A stretch of 50,006 bases of DNA from Candidatus Enterococcus willemsii (GCF_009933335.1 NZ_MAEL01000017.1:1-50006), one strand, 5' to 3'. Positions 17,834 to 26,083 are shown, numbered from the stretch's first letter. Notes: a model not told the origin generated them from the sequence alone. A program made the numbers and translations.

Positions 17834-17886
17834 AGCATGCACCAGGTAGCTCTTAACACAAAGGAGACTCACCTGGTTCATGCTTT
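17832..17886. terminator. Bidirectional terminator between yesM-type and marR-type genes
   Basis: Stem 17832-17847 with 17871-17886, about 16 bp with one mismatch and a 23-nt loop, between convergent genes. T-rich sequence follows on both strands. The right arm lies inside the last codons of the MarR gene. Confidence 0.6.
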
Positions 17887-18335
17887 AGTTCTTTATATTT
17901 AGTTAAAATCGCCATTGCATCAGCGAAGTGCTCATTGACTGAAATATAATCTTCTTTAGTCAGGATAGATAACGTATCGGCTAATTTTTCTTTTACCTGA
18001 TTTTCTTTTCGCTGAAATAATGCTTTACCTTCTTTGGTGGTATAAACATTGACGACACGACGATTGATTTCATTATGTTGACGTTGCACAATCTGACGCT
18101 TTTCTAAATTAGCAATTGAACGGCTGATTTGAACTTTGGATGTCCCTACTTGAGTAGCCAATTCGGTCATTGAAATGCCTTCTTTCGTTGCGACAATTAG
18201 AATGATTAGCACTTCCATTTTCGTTAGCTTTAAATCTTCTAAATTGGAATCAAAGTCTTGAAAAACTAGTTGGCTCATAAATGAAAAAATTTCCGTAAAG
18301 ACGGTAATATCTAATGGTGATGATTGTTGATCCAT
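17853..18335 (-). CDS. MarR-family transcriptional regulator
   Basis: A 160-residue winged-helix repressor. The DNA-binding part runs about 48-110, with LTKMEVLIILIVATKEGISMTELA and the recognition helix region KVQISRSIANLEKRQIV, then the wing RRVVNVYTTKEGKALF. Helices at both ends would form the dimer interface. It is divergent from the fused ABC transporter at 18484-20826, the usual layout for a repressor of an adjacent efflux system; ligand and target are inferred. The last ten residues are encoded by one arm of the terminator stem, so the C-terminus has probably been shaped by that RNA structure. Confidence 0.9.
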   Translation of the reverse strand: MDQQSSPLDITVFTEIFSFMSQLVFQDFDSNLEDLKLTKMEVLIILIVATKEGISMTELATQVGTSKVQISRSIANLEKRQIVQRQHNEINRRVVNVYTTKEGKALFQRKENQVKEKLADTLSILTKEDYISVNEHFADAMAILTKYKELKHEPGESPLC

Positions 18336-18357
18336 GGACTCCCCTCTTTTCTTCTTT

Positions 18358-18386
18358 AGTGTAGCTGAAATTCACAAAATTATCAA
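18358..18386 (-). promoter_or_regulatory. Promoter of the MarR-type gene
   Basis: On the minus strand TTGATA (complement of 18381-18386) and TACACT (complement of 18358-18363) are 17 nt apart. Next to it, 18383-18400 carries repeats of the type TGTTGAT, a possible operator. Confidence 0.55.
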
Positions 18387-18483
18387 ATGTTGATTGTTGA
18401 TTTTTGTTAACTATTGTGATACCGTTGAAAATGACTCAAAAGTGCGGGTTTGTTGGTAAATTCAAGCAGAGAAGAGTGTCTAC

Positions 18484-20826
18484 ATGTTAGAATTAAAAGA
18501 AATAAAAAAATATTATACCGTTGGTAGTACGACAACAAAAGCATTGGATGGGGTGTCCGTTGCTTTTCGTAAACAAGAATTCGTTGCGATTTTAGGGCCT
18601 AGCGGTTCAGGAAAAACAACGATGTTAAATGTAATTGGTGGCTTAGATAACTATGATTCTGGGGATATGATTATTAATGGGAAATCAACCAAAACATTTA
18701 AAGACAGAGACTGGGATGCTTATCGCAATAATTCAATTGGTTTCGTCTTCCAAAGTTACAACTTAATCAGTCATCAAGGAATTATTGACAACGTCGAATT
18801 AGGAATGACCTTAAGTGGTGTCTCCAAAGCTGAGCGTCGACAAAAAGCAGAAGATGCTTTGACTCGTGTAGGCCTAAAAGAGCATATGCATAAAAAACCC
18901 AATCAATTATCTGGTGGACAAATGCAACGTGTTGCAATTGCGCGAGCATTGGCTAATGATCCAGATATTCTATTATGTGATGAACCGACCGGCGCGCTTG
19001 ATTCGGAAACAAGTATTCAAATCATGAAACTAATTCAAGAATTGTCAAAAGAAAAATTAGTTATTATGGTGACCCATAACCCCGAACTTGCTCATGAATA
19101 CGCTGATCGGATTATTGAATTTTCAGATGGACGAATCAACCATGATTCTCATCCCCATATTGAAGGACAAAAGAAAGATGCCTTTAATTTAAAACAGACA
19201 AAAATGAAATTTACGACTGCTTTGCGTTTATCCTTTAACAATATCCGAACCAAAAAGGGACGAACTTTCTTAACGTCGTTTGCCTCTAGTATTGGAATCA
19301 TTAGTATCGCTGTCGTCTTATCCTTATCGACTGGCTTCCAAAAACAGATTGATAAAACACAATCAGAAACACTCTCACAGTTTCCAATTACGATTTCGCA
19401 AGTCACAACCGAGCAAGACCCAGAAAACTTTGAGAATCGCTCAACAAAAGGAACCTTCCCTAATACCAAAGAAGTCACTGCCAAAATTAGCGATGCCGAT
19501 CGTGCACAGCACACCAATAAAATTGATGAAGATTATCTGAACTACATTCAAGATATCGATCCGGAATTAAGCAACAATATCGGTTACACACGGCTTGTGA
19601 ATATGAACTTATTGCGTGAAGTTGATGGTAAACCACAAATGGTGAAATTCTCGAACGATTCCGAAGAAGGTAGTCAAGCTGGTTCTATGATGTCAATGAT
19701 GGCGGCTCAAACTGGTGTTGGTGTTTCTTCTTTCCCTCAACAATTAGACAAAGACAAAGGCAATTTTTTGAAAGACAACTATTCACTATTAGATGGTAGC
19801 TATCCTGAAAAAATGACCGATGTCGTGTTAATTGTTGATAACAATAATACGACCAATATCAATGCTTTGAAGAATTTAGGGTTTGATATCAAAGACGGCG
19901 AAAAATTACCTTTCTCTGAGATTGTCGGTACTAAAATCAAGTTAGCTTACAATGATGCGTTTTACTCAGAACTTCCGACAGGTAATTTCATTCCTAATCA
20001 AGATTTACAAACCGTTTATGATAATTCGAACAATGAAGAATTAACTATTTCAGGTATCTTACGCATCAAAGATTCATCGACAATGGACTTGCTATCACCG
20101 GGAATTGCTTATAGTGACGCATTAGTACAACAAGTAATTGATACCAACAGTCAATCAGCGATTATCAACGCGCAAAAAGACAGCGACACAAACGTCATGA
20201 CCAACGAAGCGTTAGATACCACAGCCAAAGATAATTTGATAACTTATTTAGGCGGTAGCTCGATTCCTTACAGTATTATGATTTATCCAAATGACTTTAA
20301 GTCAAAAGATCAAGTCTTGGATTACTTAGATGCTTACAACAAAGGTAAAGATAAAGAAAATCAAATCATTTACAGTGATTTAGCTGGTACGATGACCCAA
20401 TTAACTGGTGGCTTAATGGATGCTATTACCTATGTCTTAATTGCTTTTGCCGGTATTTCCTTAGTTACTAGTATGATTATGATTGGGATCATTACCTACA
20501 CTTCCGTCTTAGAAAGAACCAAAGAAATTGGGGTTTTGAAAGCTTTAGGAGCACGTAAAAAAGATATTACTCGTGTATTTGATGCTGAAACAGCCATCTT
20601 AGGTGTTGCTTCAGGTACCTTAGGAGTTGTGATTGCTTATCTATTAACCTTCCCAATTAATGCCTTGTTATATAGCTTAACGGAATTGGAAAATGTCGCA
20701 ACATTAAATCCACTGCATGCCTTGATTTTAATTATCATTAGTACAGTGTTAACGATGATTGGTGGACATATTCCTGCACGAATGGCAGCCAAAAAAGATG
20801 CCGCAATTGCGCTACGAGCAGAATAA
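18484..20826 (+). CDS. ABC transporter, fused ATPase and FtsX/MacB-type permease
   Basis: A 780-residue export-type ABC protein. The N-terminal ATPase (about 1-225) has Walker [10 protein letters not shown], signature [15 protein letters not shown] and Walker [13 protein letters not shown]. The permease part starts near 240 with a first helix (about 260-280). It then has a large extracytoplasmic domain (about 285-650) and three C-terminal helices after 655, the FtsX/MacB arrangement. LolD/MacB-like fusions of this kind export peptides, lipids or antimicrobials or act in cell-wall stress. The divergent MarR gene suggests inducible expression. The ribosome binding site is modest (AGAAGAG). The substrate is not evident. 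Confidence 0.9.
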   Translation: MLELKEIKKYYTVGSTTTKALDGVSVAFRKQEFVAILGPSGSGKTTMLNVIGGLDNYDSGDMIINGKSTKTFKDRDWDAYRNNSIGFVFQSYNLISHQGIIDNVELGMTLSGVSKAERRQKAEDALTRVGLKEHMHKKPNQLSGGQMQRVAIARALANDPDILLCDEPTGALDSETSIQIMKLIQELSKEKLVIMVTHNPELAHEYADRIIEFSDGRINHDSHPHIEGQKKDAFNLKQTKMKFTTALRLSFNNIRTKKGRTFLTSFASSIGIISIAVVLSLSTGFQKQIDKTQSETLSQFPITISQVTTEQDPENFENRSTKGTFPNTKEVTAKISDADRAQHTNKIDEDYLNYIQDIDPELSNNIGYTRLVNMNLLREVDGKPQMVKFSNDSEEGSQAGSMMSMMAAQTGVGVSSFPQQLDKDKGNFLKDNYSLLDGSYPEKMTDVVLIVDNNNTTNINALKNLGFDIKDGEKLPFSEIVGTKIKLAYNDAFYSELPTGNFIPNQDLQTVYDNSNNEELTISGILRIKDSSTMDLLSPGIAYSDALVQQVIDTNSQSAIINAQKDSDTNVMTNEALDTTAKDNLITYLGGSSIPYSIMIYPNDFKSKDQVLDYLDAYNKGKDKENQIIYSDLAGTMTQLTGGLMDAITYVLIAFAGISLVTSMIMIGIITYTSVLERTKEIGVLKALGARKKDITRVFDAETAILGVASGTLGVVIAYLLTFPINALLYSLTELENVATLNPLHALILIIISTVLTMIGGHIPARMAAKKDAAIALRAE

Positions 20827-20830
20827 AACG

Positions 20831-20860
20831 AAAGCAAGGACGAATGTTCGTCCTTGCTTT
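20831..20860 (+). terminator. Intrinsic terminator after the fused ABC transporter gene
   Basis: A long perfect stem (20831-20843 with 20848-20860) followed by TTTT. It starts 4 nt after the stop codon of the ABC gene and also faces the end of the split ABC-F gene. Confidence 0.88.
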
Positions 20861-20861
20861 T

Positions 20862-21071
20862 TTATATTTCCAATGGTTGTTTAGTAATTTGTTCCTCAGC
20901 AATCAGTAATTGTTGATCAAAATTCTTCTGTAAAAAATAGCGGTCATGCGTCACTGCTAATAATGTACCCGTGTAATTTGTCAACAAGTCTTCAATTTCT
21001 TCACGAACATAAATATCTAAATGATTGGTTGGTTCATCTAAAATTAACAAATTAATCTCTTCTTGAACTGA
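20862..21071 (-). pseudogene. ABC-F ATPase, 3' segment (exon 2 of the IStron-split gene)
   Basis: Encodes the last ~70 residues of an ABC-F protein: [19 protein letters not shown] (Walker B and D loop of the second ATPase domain), then the H-loop AVTHDRYFL and a short C-terminal tail. It cannot be a working protein alone. Read directly after the 5' segment (22898-24265) it completes a ~525-residue ABC-F protein in frame. The element between them (21072-22897) is an IStron, so the gene is either restored by splicing or dead. The GTG at 21072-21074 belongs to the element end and is not convincing as a start. Confidence 0.85.
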
Positions 21072-21076
21072 CACTC

Positions 21077-21096
21077 CACACGACTAAAGTCATGGG
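21077..21096 (-). repeat. Right-end hairpin of the IStron (predicted 3' end of the omega RNA scaffold)
   Basis: On the minus strand CCCATGAC, then TTTA, then GTCGTGTGG: an imperfect hairpin with one wobble and one bulge, about 5 nt from the element end. IS605 elements use such a hairpin as transposase recognition site and as the last stem of the TnpB guide RNA, whose guide then continues into the flank. Confidence 0.65.
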
Positions 21097-21132
21097 ATTC
21101 TTAGGTAATGCCTCCTAATGGAAGCAAATTTA

Positions 21133-22251
21133 CTAAGCTATCCCCGAAAGTCCTTCGGTTCTAATATTTATGCTTGCGTTAACATCTCTATCATGAGTTA
21201 TATCGCAATTCGTACAAGTCCATTCACGAATATGTAGTTCTTTCTTACCGTCATTATGACCACAAGAAGAACATAGCTGTGAACTTGGGAAGAATCGGTC
21301 TATCTTGACTAATATTCGTCCTTTCCATGCTGATTTGTATTCTAATTGTCTAACAAATTCACTCCACGAAGCATCTGAGATTGATTTCGCTAACTTATGA
21401 TTCTTCACCAACCCTTTTACATTTAAATCTTCAATACAAATGATTTGGTTCTCATCAGTCAATCTTGAAGAAAGTTTGTGTAAAAAATCTAATCGTTGAT
21501 TTTGAATCTTTTCATGAATACGAGCCACTTTCACTTTTTGTTTTTGATAATTTCTAGACTCATCAAGTTTGCGTTTGTGAGACTTTGCAACCTCGAACCG
21601 CTTTGAAAGTTTGCGTTGCTCCATTACCAAACGTTTTTCCAATGAACGATAGAATTTTTTATTGTCTATCTTTTCACCTGCGGAAGTTATACAGAAATGA
21701 GTTAAGCCTAAGTCCAATCCAATTGTTTCTTTTACTGGCCTTTTTACAAAGTTCTCAGTATCCACTAAGAATGTCGCAAAATACTTTCCAGACTTAGATT
21801 GACTAATCGTCACATTCATTAATTTACCGTTGAATCGTAACGTTTCAGCCATTTTTACCCAACCAACTTTTGACACGTAGAAGTAATTCCCATTGACTTT
21901 CATACCCATCGCTGTGCGATATGATTTTTTCGAATACTTTTTACTTTTGAATTTAGGAAAACCAAAGTTAGATTTAAAGGTATTATTGTATGCTTTATTT
22001 AAGTCCATTGCGACTTGGCTAAGTGGTTGAGCTTCAACTTCCTTTAGCCATGCAAATTCTTCTTGCTTCTTCAATGTAGCATATGTTGTTTTATCTTCTT
22101 TGTCGTTTTCATTTTCCTTCTTCATTTTATAATTCGTGATTCGTTGGTTTAAAAGAAAATTCCAATAAAATCGGACACATCCAAATGTTTTTTGAAACTG
22201 AATTGCTTGTTTCTTATTTGGATAGATTCTAATTTTATGAGCCTTTTTCAT
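21133..22251 (-). CDS. tnpB: RNA-guided endonuclease TnpB (IS200/IS605 type)
   Basis: A 372-residue TnpB, apparently complete. The N-terminal region (HKIRIYPNKKQAIQFQKTFGCVRFYWN) is the typical OrfB start. The RuvC nuclease has D180 in IGLDLG, E274 in ICIEDLNV and D356 in HDRDVNAS. The zinc ribbon cysteines are C327, C330, C346 and C349. All catalytic residues are present, so an active nuclease guided by an RNA from the element's right end is plausible. TnpB proteins of this kind cut donor or target sites carrying a matching TAM and help element retention. The gene has a strong AAGGAGG site 9 nt before the ATG and lies downstream of the ribozyme core within the intron. Confidence 0.95.
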   Translation of the reverse strand: MKKAHKIRIYPNKKQAIQFQKTFGCVRFYWNFLLNQRITNYKMKKENENDKEDKTTYATLKKQEEFAWLKEVEAQPLSQVAMDLNKAYNNTFKSNFGFPKFKSKKYSKKSYRTAMGMKVNGNYFYVSKVGWVKMAETLRFNGKLMNVTISQSKSGKYFATFLVDTENFVKRPVKETIGLDLGLTHFCITSAGEKIDNKKFYRSLEKRLVMEQRKLSKRFEVAKSHKRKLDESRNYQKQKVKVARIHEKIQNQRLDFLHKLSSRLTDENQIICIEDLNVKGLVKNHKLAKSISDASWSEFVRQLEYKSAWKGRILVKIDRFFPSSQLCSSCGHNDGKKELHIREWTCTNCDITHDRDVNASINIRTEGLSGIA

Positions 22252-22438
22252 TTCTGTACACCTCCTTCACACTATCAATAGCTTGTTCTTTGATTTTCAA
22301 CATATCGCTTGATAGTTTCACTAGAATCGATAACAGTTGTCTTAGAACGTCTGTATTCATTAGTCCTATTATTATCATACGCTAAAAGTGGACGAAATTA
22401 TTTTAGATATACATAAATATTAAAACTTTTTGATTTTA

Positions 22439-22896
22439 TCGTGTGGAGTTTGTTCACGTAAGCTCGCTAATTCTCACGCAGTTCTCTTATGAACTTCTTA
22501 CAGTTTCCTGCAAGCACAGACTATATCTTATCCGTTGGCTTTACCCAGTACGGCGAAACCACTTCGAGTCGCTTGACCCTACTTCCCTCAAGAGGAATAG
22601 TCGTTGAACCTTCCTATTTCTAGGCTTGGCTGCTGATTTCCGATTGTGTGAACACTTAGGATTTAACCTTATGCCATCTAACTTATTTTTTCTGCTTTCG
22701 CAACGTTTCACGCTTGAGTTTACTATCTCTACGTTGTAGTTAAGTTAGCTTTACGAGTTCCCAGCAATTCAGTTTCTTCATTGGACAATACGAGATTTTG
22801 TATTGTCACTAAATGCAAGTTTCCCTACATTCTTACAGTACGATGTGGGCTATCATCCACACGGTTGAAACCGTGAGTTTTCTCGCCCACAATGCT
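22439..22896 (-). ncRNA. Group I intron ribozyme core of the IStron
   Basis: No protein fits these ~460 nt, but the four conserved group I elements occur in order on the minus strand. P is AATTGCTGGGAAC (22757-22769), Q is AATCAGCAGCCAAGCC (22623-22638), R is GTTCAACGACTATTCC (22594-22609) and S is AAGATATAGTCTG (22517-22529). GACTA in R and TAGTC in S are complementary, forming P7. A candidate internal guide (CTGTAA, complement of 22833-22838) pairs with TTAT/AG across the 5' junction, placing a U-G wobble at the splice site as group I introns require. Together these support a self-splicing ribozyme; activity is not shown by sequence alone. Confidence 0.85.
22845..22890 (-). repeat. Left-end nested hairpin of the IStron
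   Basis: Outer arms 22845-22850 and 22885-22890 (GTGGGC/GCCCAC) enclose an inner perfect hairpin, 22860-22866 with 22869-22875 (CACGGTT/AACCGTG). It starts 7 nt inside the element and may be both the transposase-recognised left end and the P1/P2 region of the intron. Confidence 0.65.
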
Positions 22897-22897
22897 A

Positions 22898-24265
22898 TAA
22901 TTTCATCAGATACAAGCGGACTTGTTCCCCACCGGATAAATCTTGTAGCCGTTTGGCAACATCTTCTTTATAAAAACCATAATGCGCCAAGGTTTGTCGC
23001 GCTTTTTGTTCTTCGCCAATCAGCGACAGAGCATAAGCTAATACGCGTTGGGTAGGTTGTTCAAATGTTAACTGTTGCGGTAAATAGCCAATCCTTAAAC
23101 TACTGCCTAATTTCAGTGTTCCTTCATCTAACGTTTGTTCCCCCAACAATAACTTGACTAGCGTTGATTTTCCCGAACCATTTTCGCCAACTATGGCAAC
23201 GCGTTCCCCACGATAAATTGCAAATGAGCTATCCGTGAACAATAGTTTGTCACTGATTATTTTGCCAATGTGTTTCGCAACGATAATTTCTTTGCCCGAT
23301 CGACTAGCTTGCTCTAACTCACTGAGGCGTTTTTTAGGGGTAACTGGTGGTTTTACCAGTTGTATTTTTTCCAATCGACGTTCAATTTCTTTGGCTTTTT
23401 TGAAGAAGGCTTCGTTGTCTCCTTCATTGCCCCATTGACGATAGCGGCGAATCATTTGTTTCATTCGTTGAATTTCTTTTTGCTGCAATTCGTAATTTTT
23501 ACTTAATTCAGCCAAACGAGCTTTCTTCAATTCGATATAGCGGCTGTAATTTCCCGGATAATCAATCAGTTGCCCATCTTCAATCTCAATGATGCGATTG
23601 GTCACTTCATCTAAAAAGGCACGGTCATGCGAGATGACCACAAAGGCTTGCTTAGTTGCCCTCAAATAATTTTCCAGCCATTTAATCCCCGCTAAATCCA
23701 AATGATTGGTCGGTTCATCTAGCAATAACACATCACTTTCTTGCACCAAAATTTTTGCTAATTCTACACGCACTCGTTCACCACCACTAAGTGCGGATAA
23801 CGAAGCCTGACTCTTTTCCTCTAACCCCACCCCTTTTAAGGTACTTTGAATATGATTTGCGAGTTGATAACCACCGTGCTCTTCAAATTGTTGTTGCAGC
23901 GTACCATATAACGTCATAACACGCTCTAAATCCACATCTGGTTGCGCCATTTTTTCTTCATAATTTCGCATTTGTTGCTGCATGCGTTGCAATTCTTCAA
24001 AGCTTTCCGCAATATAATCGACCACTGCTGTCTCGTTGGTGACTAAATTCTGAGGTACCCATCCAATCCGTAAACCTTTTTGACGGCTAATGGTGCCAGC
24101 ATCAATCCCTTCATTTCCTAATAAAATATGAAATAAGGTCGTCTTGCCGGTGCCGTTTTGCCCAACCAAACCTATTTTTTCATGCGGGTGTATTTGTAAC
24201 GATAACTCTTCAAATAGTGGTGTCCCACTAAAGTTTTTATTTATTTTATTTGCTTGAATATACAT
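22898..24265 (-). pseudogene. ABC-F ATPase, 5' segment (exon 1 of the IStron-split gene)
   Basis: Encodes the first 456 residues of an ABC-F protein, a cytoplasmic ATPase class that includes ribosome-protecting antibiotic-resistance factors. ATPase domain 1 has Walker A GQNGTGKTT, signature LSGGERVRVELAKIL and Walker [13 protein letters not shown]. The charged linker (about 240-310, RLAELSKNYELQQKEIQRMK) is the ABC-F P-site tRNA interaction motif region. Domain 2 has Walker A GENGSGKST and signature LSGGEQVRLYLMKL, where the coding sequence stops one codon into the IStron (TAG, 22895-22897). Walker B of domain 2 is in the segment at 20862-21071. Unspliced mRNA would give a protein unable to close its second ATP site. 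The start has AAAGGAG. Resistance type is not assignable by reading. Confidence 0.85.
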
Positions 24266-24291
24266 TTTGCTAGCTCCTTTTGAGACTATGC

Positions 24292-24322
24292 AAAAAAAGG
24301 TCTCGGAAAAAAATCCAAGACC
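24292..24322 (-). terminator. Attenuator terminator in the ABC-F leader
   Basis: Stem 24299-24307 with 24314-24322 (9 bp, one wobble) and a 6-nt loop, followed on the minus strand by seven T (complement of 24292-24298). It lies 27 nt before the ABC-F ATG and downstream of a small upstream ORF, so it must be read through for expression. This matches the ribosome-mediated attenuation known for vmlR- and msr-type ABC-F genes. Confidence 0.8.
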
Positions 24323-24336
24323 TCACGTTATTTTAT

Positions 24337-24375
24337 CTATTCATTAAAAAGCTGAAATAGGTTAACAGTTTGCAT
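24337..24375 (-). other. Possible 12-codon leader ORF before the ABC-F attenuator
   Basis: ATG to TAG on the minus strand encodes MQTVNLFQLFNE, ending 15 nt before the terminator stem. It has no clear ribosome binding site, but its ATG lies just past the stop of the 46-codon leader ORF, so reinitiation is possible. Its position is ideal for controlling the attenuator. Confidence 0.3.
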
Positions 24376-24377
24376 GG

Positions 24378-24518
24378 TCATTGATTTTTTTGTACAATTT
24401 GACTATTTTTAGATACACTTCTCCCGTAAACAGCCATTGTAAAACCAATCGCATGACTAAAACTAATATGATAGCGTTGAAACTCATCAACCGATGTTAT
24501 TTTAATCAAGCATTCCAT
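24378..24518 (-). CDS. Leader peptide / upstream ORF of the ABC-F gene (46 residues)
   Basis: A small ORF beginning MECLIKITSV and ending SQIVQKNQ, with an excellent ribosome binding site (AAAGGAGGG, about 10 nt before the ATG) and a sigma-A promoter 37 nt upstream. It ends about 56 nt before the attenuator stem. I do not recognise the peptide. The strong start signal and position suggest a sensing ORF: a ribosome stalled here by an antibiotic could change folding of the downstream leader and prevent termination. Alternatively it is a short independent protein. The call as a translated ORF is better supported than its role. Confidence 0.6.
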   Translation of the reverse strand: MECLIKITSVDEFQRYHISFSHAIGFTMAVYGRSVSKNSQIVQKNQ

Positions 24519-24554
24519 GACAATCTGTTCCCTCCTTTGACGTTCATTTCCTCA

Positions 24555-24583
24555 AGTATAACTTATTTTTTTAACATTGACAA
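24555..24583 (-). promoter_or_regulatory. Promoter of the ABC-F leader
   Basis: On the minus strand TTGTCA (complement of 24578-24583), a 17-nt spacer and TATACT (complement of 24555-24560). Transcription would start near 24548, giving a leader of about 280 nt before the ABC-F start codon. Confidence 0.7.
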
Positions 24584-24624
24584 TTTGTTTCTAATGGTCA
24601 CCTCTTTCATTCGACTATTTCTTC

Positions 24625-24653
24625 TTGTATTTTTTTAAAATAAGGAGTACAAT
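24625..24653 (+). promoter_or_regulatory. Promoter of mntH
   Basis: TTGTAT (24625-24630), a 17-nt spacer and TACAAT (24648-24653), directly upstream of the metal-regulator palindrome. Confidence 0.65.
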
Positions 24654-24662
24654 ATATACGAA

Positions 24663-24678
24663 TTTAGGATAACCTAAA
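24663..24678. promoter_or_regulatory. DtxR-family (MntR/EfaR-like) operator of mntH
   Basis: TTTAGGATAACCTAAA, a 6-4-6 perfect inverted repeat of the type bound by DtxR-family metal regulators, located just after the expected mntH transcription start. Mn(II)-dependent repression is the likely control. Confidence 0.75.
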
Positions 24679-24692
24679 AAGGAGTCTTGGAA

Positions 24693-26045
24693 ATGGATAA
24701 AAACGGAAAAAAAATCGTGTCCTATGCAAATGGACCGAGTTTAGAAGAAATTAACGGAACTGTAGACGTTCCTCAAACAACCAGTTTTTGGAAAAATTTA
24801 ATTGCTTTTTCAGGACCAGGCGCATTAGTTGCTGTCGGCTATATGGATCCTGGTAACTGGATTACTTCGATTGGTGGTGGTGCTAAGTACGGTTATTTAC
24901 TGATGTCAGTCATTTTAATTTCTAGTTTGATTGCGATGTTACTCCAATACATGGCAGCTAAATTAGGAATTGTGACTCATATGGATTTAGCACAAGCCAC
25001 ACGAAAATACACTGGTAAGAAACTAGGTTTTGTCTTATGGATTATTACTGAATTAGCCATTATGGCAACCGATATTGCAGAAGTTATTGGTGGGGCCATC
25101 GCATTAAATTTATTATTCGGTATTCCACTGTTAATGGGTGTAATTTTAACTATTTTTGATGTTCTATTACTATTGATACTAACACGTCTAGGCTTCAGAA
25201 AAATTGAAGCAATTGTCATGACTTTAATTCTAGTTATTTTTGTAGTCTTTTTATATGAAGTGATTATTGCACAGCCGAATATTCCTGACATGTTAAAAGG
25301 TTTCATTCCCCAAAAACAAGTCCTGCATCACGGGGAACTGACGATGGCCTTAGGGATTGTCGGTGCAACGGTCATGCCACATAATTTATACTTAGGTTCA
25401 TCAATTTCCCAATCAAGAAAATATAACCTTCAAGATGAGGAACATGTTGCCCATACCTTACGTTTTGCGACTTGGGATTCAAATATCCAATTATCGGTTG
25501 CATTTATTGTCAATTGCTTATTGCTGATTTTAGGAAGTGCCTTATTTTTCGGACATGGTGATGAGTTAGGTACTTTTTCTACGCTCTATAATGCGTTGCA
25601 AGATTCATCTATTGCTGGTGCCGTTGCGAGTCCGTTATTAAGCACTTTATTTGCTGTTGCCTTGCTTGCATCTGGGCAAAATTCAACAATTACCGGAACC
25701 TTAGCTGGACAAATTGTAATGGAAGGTTTCATTCATATGAAAATTCCAACTTGGGCTCGTCGGGTCATTACACGTGGGTTGTCAGTTATTCCAGTATTGA
25801 TTTGTACGATTTATTTTGGTGCGAATGAACAGGCATTAGACAATCTTTTAATCTATTCCCAAGTATTCTTAAGTTTAGCACTACCTGTTTCCATGATTCC
25901 TCTCGTTTATTTTACAAGTTCGGAAAAAATTATGGGCAAACGATTTAAAAATAAACCCTTGATAATTGTTGCAGGCTGTCTATGCACAATTATCCTAACC
26001 ATTTTAAATATTGATTTAATTATCGAAACTCTCATGCATATCTAA
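24693..26045 (+). CDS. mntH: Nramp-family manganese transporter MntH
   Basis: Proton-coupled divalent metal importer in the cytoplasmic membrane, mainly for Mn(II). It has about 11 helices and the two Nramp signatures: DPGN in GYMDPGNW (52-55) for metal binding in TM1, and the TM6 motif [12 protein letters not shown] choose the ATG at 24693, 450 residues, because AAAAAGGAG ends 8 nt before it; a TTG at 24687 is too close to that site. Control by a metal-sensing DtxR-family repressor is supported by the palindrome at 24663-24678. The divergent neighbour is the ABC-F leader, and the gene ends at a strong terminator. Confidence 0.94.
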   Translation: MDKNGKKIVSYANGPSLEEINGTVDVPQTTSFWKNLIAFSGPGALVAVGYMDPGNWITSIGGGAKYGYLLMSVILISSLIAMLLQYMAAKLGIVTHMDLAQATRKYTGKKLGFVLWIITELAIMATDIAEVIGGAIALNLLFGIPLLMGVILTIFDVLLLLILTRLGFRKIEAIVMTLILVIFVVFLYEVIIAQPNIPDMLKGFIPQKQVLHHGELTMALGIVGATVMPHNLYLGSSISQSRKYNLQDEEHVAHTLRFATWDSNIQLSVAFIVNCLLLILGSALFFGHGDELGTFSTLYNALQDSSIAGAVASPLLSTLFAVALLASGQNSTITGTLAGQIVMEGFIHMKIPTWARRVITRGLSVIPVLICTIYFGANEQALDNLLIYSQVFLSLALPVSMIPLVYFTSSEKIMGKRFKNKPLIIVAGCLCTIILTILNIDLIIETLMHI

Positions 26046-26048
26046 CAA

Positions 26049-26082
26049 AAGACGGAAACTAGGCTTACCCAGTTTCCGTCTT
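26049..26082. terminator. Bidirectional terminator between mntH and the DUF421 gene
   Basis: A 12-bp perfect stem (26049-26060 with 26071-26082) and a 10-nt loop, between convergent genes. T-rich sequence follows on both strands. Confidence 0.85.
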
Positions 26083-26083
26083 A

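Larger units (their letters stand above)
21072..22897 (-). mobile_element. IStron: group I intron plus tnpB of the IS200/IS605 type
   Basis: A 1,826-nt element inserted in an ABC-F gene, read on the minus strand in the same sense as the host gene. From 5' to 3' it has a left-end nested hairpin (22845-22890), a group I intron core (22517-22769), an intact tnpB (21133-22251) and a right-end hairpin (21077-21096). There is no tnpA, so movement would need a transposase in trans. No target duplication is seen, as expected for IS605-type single-strand insertion. The left flank reads AAATTA(T). The T at the junction is ambiguous: the element is 21072-22897 or 21071-22896, and its biological edge could be a few bases further right. 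Known IStrons such as CdISt1 of Clostridioides difficile have the same order of parts. Confidence 0.87.

Noticed and set aside
21072..21074. GTG as a real start for a separate protein at 20862-21074
   Set aside because: The GTG belongs to the IStron end, has no ribosome binding site, and the product is only the Walker B end of an ABC-F protein; it is exon 2.
21133..22251. Reading the TnpB gene as a CRISPR Cas12 effector
   Set aside because: At 372 residues, with IS605-type ends and no repeat array, it is a transposon TnpB.
22252..22890. Protein-coding gene in the 640-bp gap upstream of tnpB
   Set aside because: Only short frames occur (for example 22813-23055 on the plus strand) without start signals; the gap holds group I intron elements instead.
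24381..24638. 85-residue plus-strand ORF in front of mntH
   Set aside because: It overlaps the ABC-F promoter and leader ORF on the other strand, has no clear ribosome binding site and resembles nothing known.
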